This document shows, in pieces, positions 1 to 8,976 of a stretch of DNA of 64,000 bases. The stretch spans positions 59,701 to 123,700 of the forward strand of contig PCAM01000004.1 of the NCBI GenBank assembly GCA_002730555.1, read 5' to 3'. The stretch's first letter is position 1. Every line of letters begins with the position of its first letter. The DNA is from Chloroflexota bacterium. GTDB lineage: Bacteria > Chloroflexota > Dehalococcoidia > Lucifugimonadales > Lucifugimonadaceae. The notes under the pieces were generated by a model, which was given only the letters and a program-made list of their open reading frames with translations, was not told where the DNA came from and searched no databases. A program made the position numbers and the translations under genes.

Positions 1-204
1 TCCATGGGAGAGTTTGGTGCGTCCCTATTACTGGTGAGATCAGAATTCACCACTATCCCCGTAGCGATATTCAGGTTGCTGGGGCAACCGGGGACGGCAA
101 ACTTGGGGCAGGCCCTTGCTATGAGTACGCTGCTTATGGCTGTGGTCGCTCTCGGGTTCGTTGTCATTGAGCGGTTCCGTTACCGGGACATCGGGGGATT
201 TTGA
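1..204 (+). CDS. ABC transporter permease, C-terminal fragment
   Basis: This is the last 67 codons of a gene that begins before the window. The fragment keeps the end of a binding-protein-dependent permease: a GEFGASLLL segment, a polar stretch with the motif TIPVAIFRLLGQPG, one hydrophobic helix (about residues 40-55 of the fragment) and a short basic tail. This pattern is familiar from two-domain permeases of iron(III), thiamine and related importers (FbpB/ThiP type). Its TGA overlaps the ATG of the following ATPase gene (TGATG), so the two are probably translationally coupled and form one inner-membrane importer. The substrate cannot be told from this piece; the binding protein lies outside the window. 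Confidence 0.75.
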   Translation, partial: SMGEFGASLLLVRSEFTTIPVAIFRLLGQPGTANLGQALAMSTLLMAVVALGFVVIERFRYRDIGGF

Positions 205-1301
205 TGGCAACGTCACCGATCCTTCAGCTTGATAAAGTTTCCAAGTCTTATGGTGAGACGTTTGCTATTCGCGACGTCTCATTGAATGTAGATCGGGGTG
301 AACTGGTCTGTTTACTTGGCCCAAGTGGGTGTGGGAAAACAACTCTTCTCAGGATCATCGCCGGTCTGGAAACCTTGGATTCAGGAACAATATCGTTCCG
401 TGGCGAAGACCTGTACGGGATGGCCCCTCATTCGCGAGGTTTCGGGTTCATGTTTCAGGACCTCGCTCTTTTCCCGCATATGGACGTTTTCGGGAACGTG
501 GGATTCAGTCTGCGGATGCAAGGGATGTCGAGCGACCAAGTCCGGATGCGGGTCGATGAAATGCTCGAACTTGTTGACCTCGGTGACTACCGAAACCGAA
601 AAGTGCATGAACTGTCCGGCGGCGAACGTCAACGCGTCGCCCTGGCACGTTCCCTTGCTCCAGCCCCAAAATTACTGATGCTGGATGAACCGCTGGGTTC
701 TCTAGACCGGGTTTTGCGTGAGTCTCTTCAGGCACAGGTTCATTCGATCCTCAAAGAGATCGGAGTGACGGCGATCTACGTGACCCACGACAAAGAAGAA
801 GCTTTTGCCCTCGCCGACACCATCGTGTTTGTAAACGGTGGACAAGTAGTTCAATCTGGCCCCCCCGAGGCGCTCTTCCGGGCACCTGCGACTGAAATGG
901 TCGCTCGATCTTTGGGTCTCAGGAACATTATCGAGGGGACCGTAGTGCGAGCATCCGAATCGGTCGAAATCGCGTCATCCGCCGGGACCCTTTCAACTGC
1001 AGGCCCGCTGCCTGATGGTTTAGCCGTCGGAGACGGCGTTTTAGTGATCATCAATGAAAGAAGTGTTTCCATCGCACCGGTTCACCACGAATGGGCAGAG
1101 ATGGGAATCAAGTTGTCCGGAGTTATGAACGAGCAGAAATTCCGCGGTGGAGAATCTGAAATCCACATGACGGTTGGCCGCAGCGAATTGGTTTCCATCG
1201 TTCCCACGTTAGATGCGCAAACCGAAATGACATCCGGAGACGAAGTTTCCGTACTTGTTCCACCCGAGGCGGTCACGCTTCTGCCGTCAGCAGAGGCGTG
1301 A
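204..1301 (+). CDS. ABC transporter ATP-binding protein with TOBE domain
   Basis: ATPase of the importer whose permease precedes it. It shows Walker A (GPSGCGKTT, near residue 40), a Q-loop (FMFQD), the signature LSGGERQRVALARSL near residue 138, Walker B (LLMLDEP) and the H-loop (YVTHDKEE). After about residue 240 comes a C-terminal extension of the TOBE/OB type seen in the PotA/FbpC/CysA family. The length of 365 aa fits that family. I chose ATG 204, which overlaps the permease stop, over the TTG three bases upstream. Likely substrates are iron, thiamine, a polyamine or another small anion; the sequence alone does not decide. Confidence 0.9.
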   Translation: MATSPILQLDKVSKSYGETFAIRDVSLNVDRGELVCLLGPSGCGKTTLLRIIAGLETLDSGTISFRGEDLYGMAPHSRGFGFMFQDLALFPHMDVFGNVGFSLRMQGMSSDQVRMRVDEMLELVDLGDYRNRKVHELSGGERQRVALARSLAPAPKLLMLDEPLGSLDRVLRESLQAQVHSILKEIGVTAIYVTHDKEEAFALADTIVFVNGGQVVQSGPPEALFRAPATEMVARSLGLRNIIEGTVVRASESVEIASSAGTLSTAGPLPDGLAVGDGVLVIINERSVSIAPVHHEWAEMGIKLSGVMNEQKFRGGESEIHMTVGRSELVSIVPTLDAQTEMTSGDEVSVLVPPEAVTLLPSAEA

Positions 1302-1519
1302 TCGAACGAACATTCTTTATTGACCCGGCGCATCAAACAGGCTGCGTAAGAACCCACTTGGCCGACCGACGTGTAGATACCGCCTGCCCAAGATTGCGAA
1401 GCCATCCATGCGTCATTAGAATCACGGGCACCCTGTTCGCGGGGCCATGTCGGGGCAGAATTCAGGAGCGATAACGATTCCCGATCTCACGTCATACACA
1501 CGGGTGTACCACCTGAAAT

Positions 1520-2464
1520 GTGCTCTCTAACGTGAGCAACACTCCCCGCAACATAAACGACGTGTTCACACGCGTAGTTTCCGTTCCGGCGTCCCAGATT
1601 GATCTCCTGTCTGCTTCTTTGTTGATAGCGGCTCGCGAGTATCCGGATATGGATATCGTTGCCGAGCGGGGGCGCGTCGCCCTCCTCGGGGAACGTGTCC
1701 GCAAACGCCTCCGCCGCAGACACGGCCTGTACGATGCCGTCCACGCCGTGAACGAGGTCCTGTTCAACGACCTTGGGATCCGCGGCGATAAGAAGCGTTA
1801 CCACGATCCCCGCAACAGCTATATTCCGAACGTGCTGGACCGGGGGCTCGGAAACCCGATAACCCTCTCCGTCCTGTACGTGGAGATCGCTAGCCGGGCG
1901 GGTTACCGCTTCCACGGCATAGGTCTGCCCGGGCATTTCCTGGTTCGGGCGGGTGAGGGTTCGGAATCGATCTACGTCGATCCCTTCGACGTGGGCGGAC
2001 TGCTGAGCCGGCGAGAGTGCATCGCCATCGTCCAGCGCGCCATCGGGAAGCCTGACCGTAAATCGGTCCCGATGAGCGTCGATGAAGCGGCGCCGTTTAT
2101 GCGCCCGACCGGCAAACGGGCGATCCTGAGACGCACCCTGAGCAACCTGAAGCAAATCTACCTGGAGAAGGAAGATTACGCCCGGGCCCTGCAGGTCGCT
2201 GAAGGCATACGCACCGTTGAACCGACATCGTGGCATAACCTCGCAGACCTGGCGCGCATCCAAACAGAACTCGGCCGCTTCAATGCCGCCGCTGAGACAT
2301 TGTCTACGTATCTGGCACGCGCCCCGCGTGGTCACGAACTTGAATCCGCACGCGCCGCCCTGTCTGAATTGCGAAATCGCGTCATAAGAAAACGCGAATC
2401 CGGTCCAGGAACGGACGCAGCGGGTACCGGTGGACCCGTCGGGGAATCACCGCGGAACCAGTAA
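1520..2464 (+). CDS. SirB1/transglutaminase-like protein with TPR tail
   Basis: The protein has 314 aa. Residues about 55-200 carry the SirB1-family core: a GDKKRYHDPRNSY segment, then GNPITLSVLYVEIASRAG and GLPGHFLVR, all hallmarks of the SirB1/transglutaminase-like group. The catalytic cysteine of true transglutaminases is not obvious. The C-terminal third (from about residue 200) is helical, looks like tetratricopeptide repeats, and ends in a disordered, charged Gly/Pro-rich tail. The start is GTG 1520; GTG 1532 is also possible. It stands alone after a gap of about 220 bases in which I see no gene. The cellular role of the family is poorly known. Confidence 0.75.
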   Translation: MLSNVSNTPRNINDVFTRVVSVPASQIDLLSASLLIAAREYPDMDIVAERGRVALLGERVRKRLRRRHGLYDAVHAVNEVLFNDLGIRGDKKRYHDPRNSYIPNVLDRGLGNPITLSVLYVEIASRAGYRFHGIGLPGHFLVRAGEGSESIYVDPFDVGGLLSRRECIAIVQRAIGKPDRKSVPMSVDEAAPFMRPTGKRAILRRTLSNLKQIYLEKEDYARALQVAEGIRTVEPTSWHNLADLARIQTELGRFNAAAETLSTYLARAPRGHELESARAALSELRNRVIRKRESGPGTDAAGTGGPVGESPRNQ

Positions 2465-2663
2465 CCGTCCCCCGGAAACCGTGAAATGGGAAACGTACCG
2501 AGGGGAGCAGCGCAAACCGGTTTCCCGCCAGTGAGCGGGTGAATCCGAGCGCGTGGCCGCGCCCGTATCCCATTGTGGTGGACACCGCCGTGGACCGGGC
2601 GCAGCGCGCAACCGGCTCAAGCGGGTTACACCGCGGACCTATCCGCTGCACGAGGTGGCCCGC

Positions 2664-3242
2664 TTGGAATACAAAGAATTTACGGACGAGGCGCTGCTCG
2701 CCCAGATCGTCGAGCAAGACAGGCTGGCGCTTGAGTGTCTGTATCAACGTTACAGCACCAGGGTGTTCTCACTCTCTTATCGAATACTTTCAGACCAGGG
2801 AGCTTCCGAAGAGGTGACTCAAGACGTCTTCCTGAACGTCTGGCGCCGGGCCGCAAGTTACAAGCCGGGACGGGGCAAGTTCACGACCTGGCTTTTTGGC
2901 ATCGCACACCATCGAACGATAGACGAACTTCGGAAACGGACGCGCGGCAAACAACTCAATATCGAGAACGTAGACGACTTTTTGAACCTGCAATCACCGG
3001 ACATTCTTCCCGACGTTGCGGCCGTAACCAACTCGGAGTACGCGACGGTGCGTGAAGCCTTGCTCGACCTGCCGGATGCGCAACGCACCGTGATCGAGAT
3101 GTCGTATTTCGGTGGATTCACGCAGGCCGAGATCGCCATAAGACTGGCTCAACCATTAGGCACGGTGAAGACCCGCATGCGCCTGGGCTTGAAGAAGCTT
3201 CGCGCCGCGCTGGCCACGAAATTGAGAGCGCCTGAGCTATGA
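2664..3242 (+). CDS. ECF-type RNA polymerase sigma factor
   Basis: A sigma-70 family factor of about 192 aa. Region 2 is clear (LYQRYSTRVFSLSYRIL, then EEVTQDVFLNVWRRA and FTTWLFGIAHHRTIDELRKR). Region 4 is a helix-turn-helix (LPDAQRTVIEMSYF, TQAEIAIRL, GTVKTRMRLGLKKLR). There is no region 3, as is usual for ECF factors. The open frame extends upstream to 2553, but that part has odd composition. I prefer TTG 2664 because GAGGTGG lies five bases before it. The gene overlaps the following anti-sigma gene by four bases (ATGA), the classic arrangement of a SigK/RskA-like pair. It probably switches on an envelope or stress regulon that may include the next two genes. Confidence 0.88.
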   Translation: MEYKEFTDEALLAQIVEQDRLALECLYQRYSTRVFSLSYRILSDQGASEEVTQDVFLNVWRRAASYKPGRGKFTTWLFGIAHHRTIDELRKRTRGKQLNIENVDDFLNLQSPDILPDVAAVTNSEYATVREALLDLPDAQRTVIEMSYFGGFTQAEIAIRLAQPLGTVKTRMRLGLKKLRAALATKLRAPEL

Positions 3243-4189
3243 TCAACCCCCGCGACCACGAAATCATTTCGCCCGATCTTGCCGGGTACGCTCTGGACGC
3301 CCTCGAAGACGACGTTTGCCGTCGGGTCGAAGCGCACCTGGCCGAGTGCGAGAATTGCACTTCCGAGCTTGAAGAATTGATGGAAGGCGCGACCGGGCTG
3401 GCCTTCGCCGTGCCGACCGTGATGCCCCCCCCCAGACTACAGGAGCGAATCGGCGCGGCTATCGACGCAGACGCCGCACTCTCCACCGGGGAACAATCAA
3501 CGCGCTCGGGGCGGCCGGCTACTGTCCTGATGTCGCCTGTGGGGGTCGCCTGGTACGCGAGGCCGCAGATTACCTGGATCGTTACCTCCGGGATAGCTGC
3601 GGCGTTCATCGGTCTGCTGGCGGTGGCTGTGGTGGCGGGCGTACGTCTTAACGACCGGATCGACGACCTCTCGGCGCAGATAGCGTTTCAGGACGGCAGC
3701 ATCAACGCCGTGACGGCGTCCCTCAGCACCATGGAGCGCGACGCCGAGCGGGCGTTGAGCGAGGTCCAGGTGGTGTCCAACCTGCAGGAGTCGACCGACA
3801 CACTGGAGCAACAGGTCAACGACCTCAGATGGCTCCAGTACGTGACCTCCGTGGGTTCCTGGAGCACGCCGTCGTTCTTCTCCGGTGGACTGCAACCGCA
3901 GGCGCCGCAGGGCATGTTGGTGACGCACTCCAGCGGTGATCAAGCCCTTCTCATGGTGAACGGCCTTGCTCCGGCTCCGACGGGGTCTGTGTACCAAGTT
4001 TGGCTCACGTACGAAGGCCACGTAGTCCCCGGCGACACCTTCACCGTCGATCAGGACGGGTACGCGGTGGTCAACCTGGAACTTTCCGGCGATGCCACGG
4101 AGTACATCGGCGCTTCAGTCACCATGGAGCCGTCGGGCGGTTCCGTGACCCCGTCCGATTTTGTCGTGCTGATCGGCAGCGACCAGTAG
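3239..4189 (+). CDS. RskA-type anti-sigma factor
   Basis: Membrane-bound anti-sigma factor of 316 aa, translationally coupled to the sigma factor before it. The N-terminal cytoplasmic part has the zinc-binding anti-sigma motif with HLAECENC near residues 34-41. A single transmembrane helix follows at about residues 112-135. A short coiled-coil-like stretch (about 145-185) leads to a C-terminal RskA domain with SVYQVWLTYEGHVVPGD and a beta-rich end, predicted outside the membrane. By analogy with RskA, the zinc domain holds the sigma factor inactive and regulated proteolysis releases it. The signal it senses is unknown. Confidence 0.88.
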   Translation: MINPRDHEIISPDLAGYALDALEDDVCRRVEAHLAECENCTSELEELMEGATGLAFAVPTVMPPPRLQERIGAAIDADAALSTGEQSTRSGRPATVLMSPVGVAWYARPQITWIVTSGIAAAFIGLLAVAVVAGVRLNDRIDDLSAQIAFQDGSINAVTASLSTMERDAERALSEVQVVSNLQESTDTLEQQVNDLRWLQYVTSVGSWSTPSFFSGGLQPQAPQGMLVTHSSGDQALLMVNGLAPAPTGSVYQVWLTYEGHVVPGDTFTVDQDGYAVVNLELSGDATEYIGASVTMEPSGGSVTPSDFVVLIGSDQ

Positions 4190-4402
4190 GCGTTTCGAGA
4201 GTCGGATATCCCCGATGTTGGATTGGGGTTGGAAGCGTCTTGATATACTTCAAGCGCTGCCGGAATCCGTTCTGAGGCGCTCCAATGGCCCCGATTAATC
4301 CCACGCCACCACCCTCCCCGCCGATCTACGTCTGCGATATTTACGGCACTGAGATACTGGATCCGCGCTGCGAGTTACAGTGCCCCACCTCTGGTTTCAT
4401 GC

Positions 4403-5143
4403 GTGATTGCTCTGACCCGTAGACGTACATCGCCAATCACCGGACTGCTCGCGGGGTTAACGATGGCGCTGACCGTCGCCTGTTCTTCCGATGGTGCTTC
4501 CGATCCGTCAGACCTGCCGATTAACCTCGATTCGCTGTCGCCGATGCAGGTCGTCTCCCGTTCGGTCGACGCGTTAACGGGTTTATCGACGTTCCGGTTC
4601 GCACTTTCCCACAAATACGGGAACTCGATTCTGACCAACGGCGTCCAGGTCACGGTCGCCACGGGCACGGCGGCGGTGCCGGACAGTTACACGCTGAACG
4701 CTGACACGTTGGTCGCGGGCTTTTGGGTAAACAGCCGGGTTGTGGTGATCGACCAGGACTCGTACATGACCCACCCCATCACCCGTGACTGGCAGCTCCT
4801 GGAGCCGGGCACCAGCCCGTTCGGCACGTTCAACCCCGTGTCGCTGATCGAGGGCATTCTTGAACAGATCGAAGTGCCGACCCATGCTCCGCCGGGTTCG
4901 GCAAGCGCCGGCACGTACGCAATCGACGGTATCCTACCCGTTGTCGCTCTCAAATCGCTCACCGGCGGCGTGGACGAAAGTGCGCCCCCGCTCAAGGTTC
5001 GGGTGACGGTAGACGGCGCCTCGCAATTCCTGGTTGAGGCGCGAATCACCGGAAGAGCGACAGCTACAGAATCCGAGGATTTAATACGCACGGTACGTCT
5101 GTTTGAGTTCAATTCCGACATCACCATCGATCCGCCGATCTAG
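4403..5143 (+). CDS. LprG/LppX-like lipoprotein
   Basis: A lipoprotein of 246 aa starting at GTG 4403. It has a basic N-terminus, a hydrophobic signal segment and a lipobox LTVAC near residue 27, so it should be anchored on the outer face of the cytoplasmic membrane. The body matches the LppX/LprAFG pattern: an amphipathic start with a 'DALTGLSTFRF' segment, then repeated beta strands and a YAIDGILP motif, forming a half-barrel that holds a lipid in known members. It lies 15 bases upstream of an MFS exporter, the same order as the mycobacterial lprG-Rv1410c (P55) operon, whose products move triacylglycerides. Lipid transport is inferred from this pairing. Confidence 0.8.
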   Translation: MIALTRRRTSPITGLLAGLTMALTVACSSDGASDPSDLPINLDSLSPMQVVSRSVDALTGLSTFRFALSHKYGNSILTNGVQVTVATGTAAVPDSYTLNADTLVAGFWVNSRVVVIDQDSYMTHPITRDWQLLEPGTSPFGTFNPVSLIEGILEQIEVPTHAPPGSASAGTYAIDGILPVVALKSLTGGVDESAPPLKVRVTVDGASQFLVEARITGRATATESEDLIRTVRLFEFNSDITIDPPI

Positions 5144-5161
5144 GCCGGGCACGAACGCGTG

Positions 5162-6625
5162 ATGAACTGGCTCAGGAATCTTCGCGCCTACGCCGTGATC
5201 ATTCCGGTTTGCGCCGGCGTTTTCATAGCGGCCGACGATCAGACATCCATCGTGGTCGTACTACCGGAGCTATTGCCCGATTTCCGTATCGGACCCGGCG
5301 AGCTTGACCGCGCCAGTTGGACCGTGACCGGGTACTTGATCGGCTACACCGCCGCCATGCCGATCATGGGCCGCGTATCAGACCGATTCGGCCACCGCGC
5401 CGTGTTCCTTGGTGCGCTCGCCATATTCATACTGGGTTCGGCACTGGTGGCCGTCAGCCCGGATCTCTCAAGGTTGGTCGGATCGGATTCGCCGGACCTC
5501 AACTGGATGATAGGAGCGCGTGTCTTTCAGGCCATCGGCGGCGGGGCGATGATCCCGGTCGCTATCGCGTCGGTGGGGGACGTTCTGCCCCGGGCCAGAC
5601 ATGCGATGGCGTTCGCGATCATCGGAGCAAGCGCGGAGGCGGGCGGCGTCATCGGCCCGTTGTGGGCGGGGTTGATCACAAACGTCAGCTCGTGGGAGTG
5701 GGTCTTCTGGAGCAACATCCCGCTTGGTCTGGCCGTCATCGTGTCCCTGAAGTTCTCTCCTGCGGGCGCCAGGAACCCTGCAAGAATCGACCTTGTGGGC
5801 GCTGCGCTCTTCGTCGCGGCGCTCGGGTTGCTCACGGCGGCGTTGTCCCGGGCGGGCGAAACCGACACCGCATTCGCCGTCTTGCTGGCCGGCGCGGTTG
5901 CCGCCCTTCTGGCGACCATCTGGTGGCACCGGAGAAACGACCACCCGCTGTTGCCGATACGGCTCCTCAAGACGATGAAGTTCTCGGCCGCCAACCTGGC
6001 CCACCTGGCCGTTGGCGTCTCGTTGATAACGGCCATGGTGACGGTGCCGCTGATGGCCAACACCGTCCTGGGGCGGTCCCCGCTGGACGGAGGCCTGATG
6101 CTCCTGAGGATGACAGCGGCCATTCCATTCGGGGCGATCGCCGGGGGGGTCTGGGTTCAGCGATGGGGTGCCCGCTGGCCATCGATGGCGGGATTCGTAC
6201 TGGCCGCGATCGGGCTTGCGGCGATGTCCGGTTGGGATCTCGATATATCCGATCCCGCCATGACATTGCACCTGGCTATTGCCGGGTTCGGGTTCGGGTT
6301 ACTGATAGCGCCGATACATCTGTCGGGCATGCTCCTGGCGCGGGGCGGCGAACGCGGATCGGCGTCGGCACTTATTACTGTGTCCCGGATGATTGGGATG
6401 ACCATCGGGCTGGCCGTGATCACTTCTTGGGGCACGGCTCGGTTCGAGAACCTAGCCGGCGACGCCCCGCTGACCGTTGAAGGTATGGAAGAGATCACCC
6501 AGGCCGGACTGACCGTTTTTCGGGGCTTCTTCCTGTCGGCGGCGGCCGTGTCCCTAGCGGGCGTGGTACCCGCCTGGCTGATGAGCGACAACCGCGCCGA
6601 TTCCGTCAATGTTGCAGCTGAATAA
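5162..6625 (+). CDS. MFS exporter of DHA2 type, P55-like
   Basis: A major facilitator of about 487 aa with about 14 hydrophobic segments. Early features are a charged 'AADDQTSIVVVLPELL' in helix 1, a 'SWTVTGYLIGYTAAMP' segment and the loop 2-3 motif GRVSDRFGHR. This arrangement closely resembles what I recall of Mycobacterium Rv1410c (P55). ATG 5162 is preferred over the GTG just before it. It follows the LprG-like lipoprotein gene by a few bases, so the two are probably co-transcribed and act together: the transporter extracts a lipid from the membrane and the lipoprotein carries it on. A general drug exporter is the alternative. Confidence 0.85.
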   Translation: MNWLRNLRAYAVIIPVCAGVFIAADDQTSIVVVLPELLPDFRIGPGELDRASWTVTGYLIGYTAAMPIMGRVSDRFGHRAVFLGALAIFILGSALVAVSPDLSRLVGSDSPDLNWMIGARVFQAIGGGAMIPVAIASVGDVLPRARHAMAFAIIGASAEAGGVIGPLWAGLITNVSSWEWVFWSNIPLGLAVIVSLKFSPAGARNPARIDLVGAALFVAALGLLTAALSRAGETDTAFAVLLAGAVAALLATIWWHRRNDHPLLPIRLLKTMKFSAANLAHLAVGVSLITAMVTVPLMANTVLGRSPLDGGLMLLRMTAAIPFGAIAGGVWVQRWGARWPSMAGFVLAAIGLAAMSGWDLDISDPAMTLHLAIAGFGFGLLIAPIHLSGMLLARGGERGSASALITVSRMIGMTIGLAVITSWGTARFENLAGDAPLTVEGMEEITQAGLTVFRGFFLSAAAVSLAGVVPAWLMSDNRADSVNVAAE

Positions 6626-6682
6626 GGGCCCGGTAGAACCAGGTCCAAGCCGTCCAGATGCTCCTGAAAACGGAGACGAAAT

Positions 6683-7251
6683 GTGCCCGACGAGAACGAT
6701 GGCAGGCCGAGTAATCGTCGGGCGAACCAAACTTTATCCAGCGGTACCGCAGCTGAGTGCTTGACGATGTGGTGGGAGCGGCGATCATCGCTTGGTCACT
6801 TTTGGTGTCGTCAACTCCGTCTCGGGTGAAATGGATTTCGGTTTCACCGTCTATGGCTCGACAGATACGCTCGGGATCGACGACCAGAACGCCAGATTTA
6901 TCTCCGGTATCCTGCCCGCCGTGCAGAGCCGAAATACCCGATTCCCAGGCTGCGTTCAACGAGTTCGGTGAGCGGGCGATTTTCTTGGGACTCGATGTCG
7001 GGCCGTATACAGGCCTCGGCACGAGGTCTGACGCCCAGTCCCTGCTCCAGGAACTTGGAATCAACTACCCGACCGCATACCCGGACGGTGATCCGACCCG
7101 GGATCCCCGCATAATCGGACTCCCACAAACGATCTTCTACGACACCGAAGGGGCAAAAGTGGCGCGTGGGGGATTCTTTAGCGGCACGACCATGAACCGG
7201 ATCATGACCTCTACGCTGGGGCTGACACCTGCCAGCGAGGACGGTTCTTGA
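6683..7251 (+). pseudogene. Thioredoxin-fold (TlpA/ResA-like) gene with several frameshifts
   Basis: The last about 115 codons (frame of the stop at 7251) encode a clear thioredoxin-like domain: CPPCRAEIPDSQ, a GLDV strand and a cis-proline region IGLPQTIFYD. The usual N-terminal part is not in the same frame. A GTG at 6683 with GGAG seven bases upstream opens one frame. A membrane-like segment (DDVVGAAIIAWSLL, near 6757-6800) is in a second frame, a stretch from about 6800 to 6910 reads well in the third, and CPPC is back in the second. So two single-base losses and one gain, or their equivalent, seem to separate the parts. The intact ancestor would be a membrane-anchored thiol-disulfide protein. 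Decay and assembly error are both possible. Confidence 0.55.
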
Positions 7252-7257
7252 CCGATC

Positions 7258-8976
7258 TTACCCACCGTTTTCGGCCCGCTCGTCCGCTCGGCGTTCGGAG
7301 TCGATGCGCTCCAGATCGTACTCGCCGTAATCGACGTACTTCATGGCGTCTGCGATCGCACGGTGCCCGGCTTTATCCCGGATCAGGCGGTGCATCTCCT
7401 GGCAGACCCTGCGGTAGTCCGGGTGCCCTGCGCGGGCGGTGCGCAACTCAAGTAGATGGAACGCCTCGCGGGCGTTCATCTGCATGACAAAACGAATCCT
7501 GTAGCCGAACGGGACGGCGTACTGGGCAACGTCGGACCTGAACCGCTCCTCCAGTTTCGTGTGCAGCTCTCCGGCGCGCGCCATGGCGGAATCCCACTCC
7601 GGCATGCGGCCGGTGTCGGAAATGACGTCTGGAGTCGTGTAACCGTGATTCGTGCCCAGGCGCTGCCACTCCAGCGTTAGCATCCGATGTCGCTGCAGAT
7701 CCCGGAAACTTCCGAAATCGCTCTTGATGTCGAACCGGTAATCAACCCGCTCCATCCCCCGACCGGGCTTGTGCCGACGGTTGATTCGTTCCCCGGAAAA
7801 GGCGCGAATAACCCTGGCCCGCTCCTCCGGATCCATGCCCCGGGCGGCTTCAAGAAGCTGGTCATCAGACAGATCTGAGTATGCGTACAGCGCGGCCGCT
7901 GCGACTTTTGTCTCCGCTTCCGGGTCCCAGTCCACGAGCGCTACTTCGGGACCGTCGACGATATCGATATCCATGGCGGATACAAGCTCATTCATCCGTT
8001 GCGCCGTGTCTGATATGTAATCGCTCCAGGCGCGCCCCCGGTCCGCCAGATCAACCCGTTTGACGAAGGACGGGATGACCTCCCGGAGCTCGGAGAGCAT
8101 CATCCCCCCGTACTCGCGCGCCTCCGCCAGTGGATGGGCCTGCATACGGATGAGCAGCGACTCATATGCCTGACCGCTGCCGTACACGCCCACGTTCGAT
8201 GTCGTCGCCGCCGGCAACAGTCCGCGGGCGGCATCGCACGCCTTTGCGCGGATCGTGGCGTTGTAGGCGCGGTTGGAAGTGTCGTCAGTCTTCGGGAACC
8301 GGGTTTGAAAATACGGGACCAGTTCATGCACCAGCAACGAGTACTGATCGAACAGCGCGTCCATCGTCGTCCGATACTCGTCTTCCAGCGTTGAACCCGC
8401 GACCTCCGGCGGCACGTGATAGCGATAACTCTCGCCGAGCGGACGGTCGTAGTAAATGTAGCGGGTGCTCTGCTCAAGGTAAGCGGCGATCCGCCCCCAT
8501 TCCAGCACTTTGGTGAGGAGATTGGACGCCTGCTCGCAAGCCAGGTGCGCCCCGCCAAGCTGGGCGACCGAGTCGTCCCCGTACTCGCCGAAAACACGGT
8601 CGTAGAGCGCCTCGGCCTTGTTGAGACGCACCCCGGGGTCGTCCTCCGGGATAGCGCTCGACACAGCGGCGATGCCAAGTTCCGGCTGGTTATGGAACTC
8701 ATCCAGGAACAACCGGCGCAGCGACTTATGCGATCGTGAGTAGCGTGCGAAGAGCGCGCCCTTGACCACTTCCGGGAGATTTACCAGGCCGAAGACCGGT
8801 TGATCGGTATTCGTAACAAAACGCTCCAGGACGGAGCGCTCGTCGGGCGAAAACGGCTCTTCGTAGTACACGCCGTTATTGTAAGGATACCCAGCCTCTA
8901 GAACACCCTTCAACGTCACACGCGTGAAGGCCCGCCGGACCGACGGGCCTTCACTGCGGATCGAAATCCACATCAC
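7258..8976 (-). CDS. Tandem ThyX-like protein (alternative thymidylate synthase-like)
   Basis: A protein of 572 aa made of two related halves, each resembling the flavin-dependent thymidylate synthase ThyX. The first half contains ARYSRSHKSLRRLF (near residue 77). The second has RDLQRHRMLTLEWQRL (near residue 430), close to the RHR part of the ThyX motif, but neither half has the full RHRxxS motif. Typical ThyX proteins are about 230-260 aa and single-domain. The start (GTG 8976, or ATG 8973) overlaps the stop of the pyruvate dehydrogenase E2 gene. FolD, which makes and uses the ThyX substrate methylene-tetrahydrofolate, is encoded at the head of the same minus-strand group. Real dTMP synthesis is unproven. 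Confidence 0.75.
   Translation of the reverse strand: MMWISIRSEGPSVRRAFTRVTLKGVLEAGYPYNNGVYYEEPFSPDERSVLERFVTNTDQPVFGLVNLPEVVKGALFARYSRSHKSLRRLFLDEFHNQPELGIAAVSSAIPEDDPGVRLNKAEALYDRVFGEYGDDSVAQLGGAHLACEQASNLLTKVLEWGRIAAYLEQSTRYIYYDRPLGESYRYHVPPEVAGSTLEDEYRTTMDALFDQYSLLVHELVPYFQTRFPKTDDTSNRAYNATIRAKACDAARGLLPAATTSNVGVYGSGQAYESLLIRMQAHPLAEAREYGGMMLSELREVIPSFVKRVDLADRGRAWSDYISDTAQRMNELVSAMDIDIVDGPEVALVDWDPEAETKVAAAALYAYSDLSDDQLLEAARGMDPEERARVIRAFSGERINRRHKPGRGMERVDYRFDIKSDFGSFRDLQRHRMLTLEWQRLGTNHGYTTPDVISDTGRMPEWDSAMARAGELHTKLEERFRSDVAQYAVPFGYRIRFVMQMNAREAFHLLELRTARAGHPDYRRVCQEMHRLIRDKAGHRAIADAMKYVDYGEYDLERIDSERRADERAENGG

Noticed and set aside
5317..6480. A 387-codon plus-strand frame inside the MFS gene
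   Set aside because: The composition is Arg/Gly/His-rich and lacks membrane helices, typical of an off-frame shadow of the P55-like transporter.
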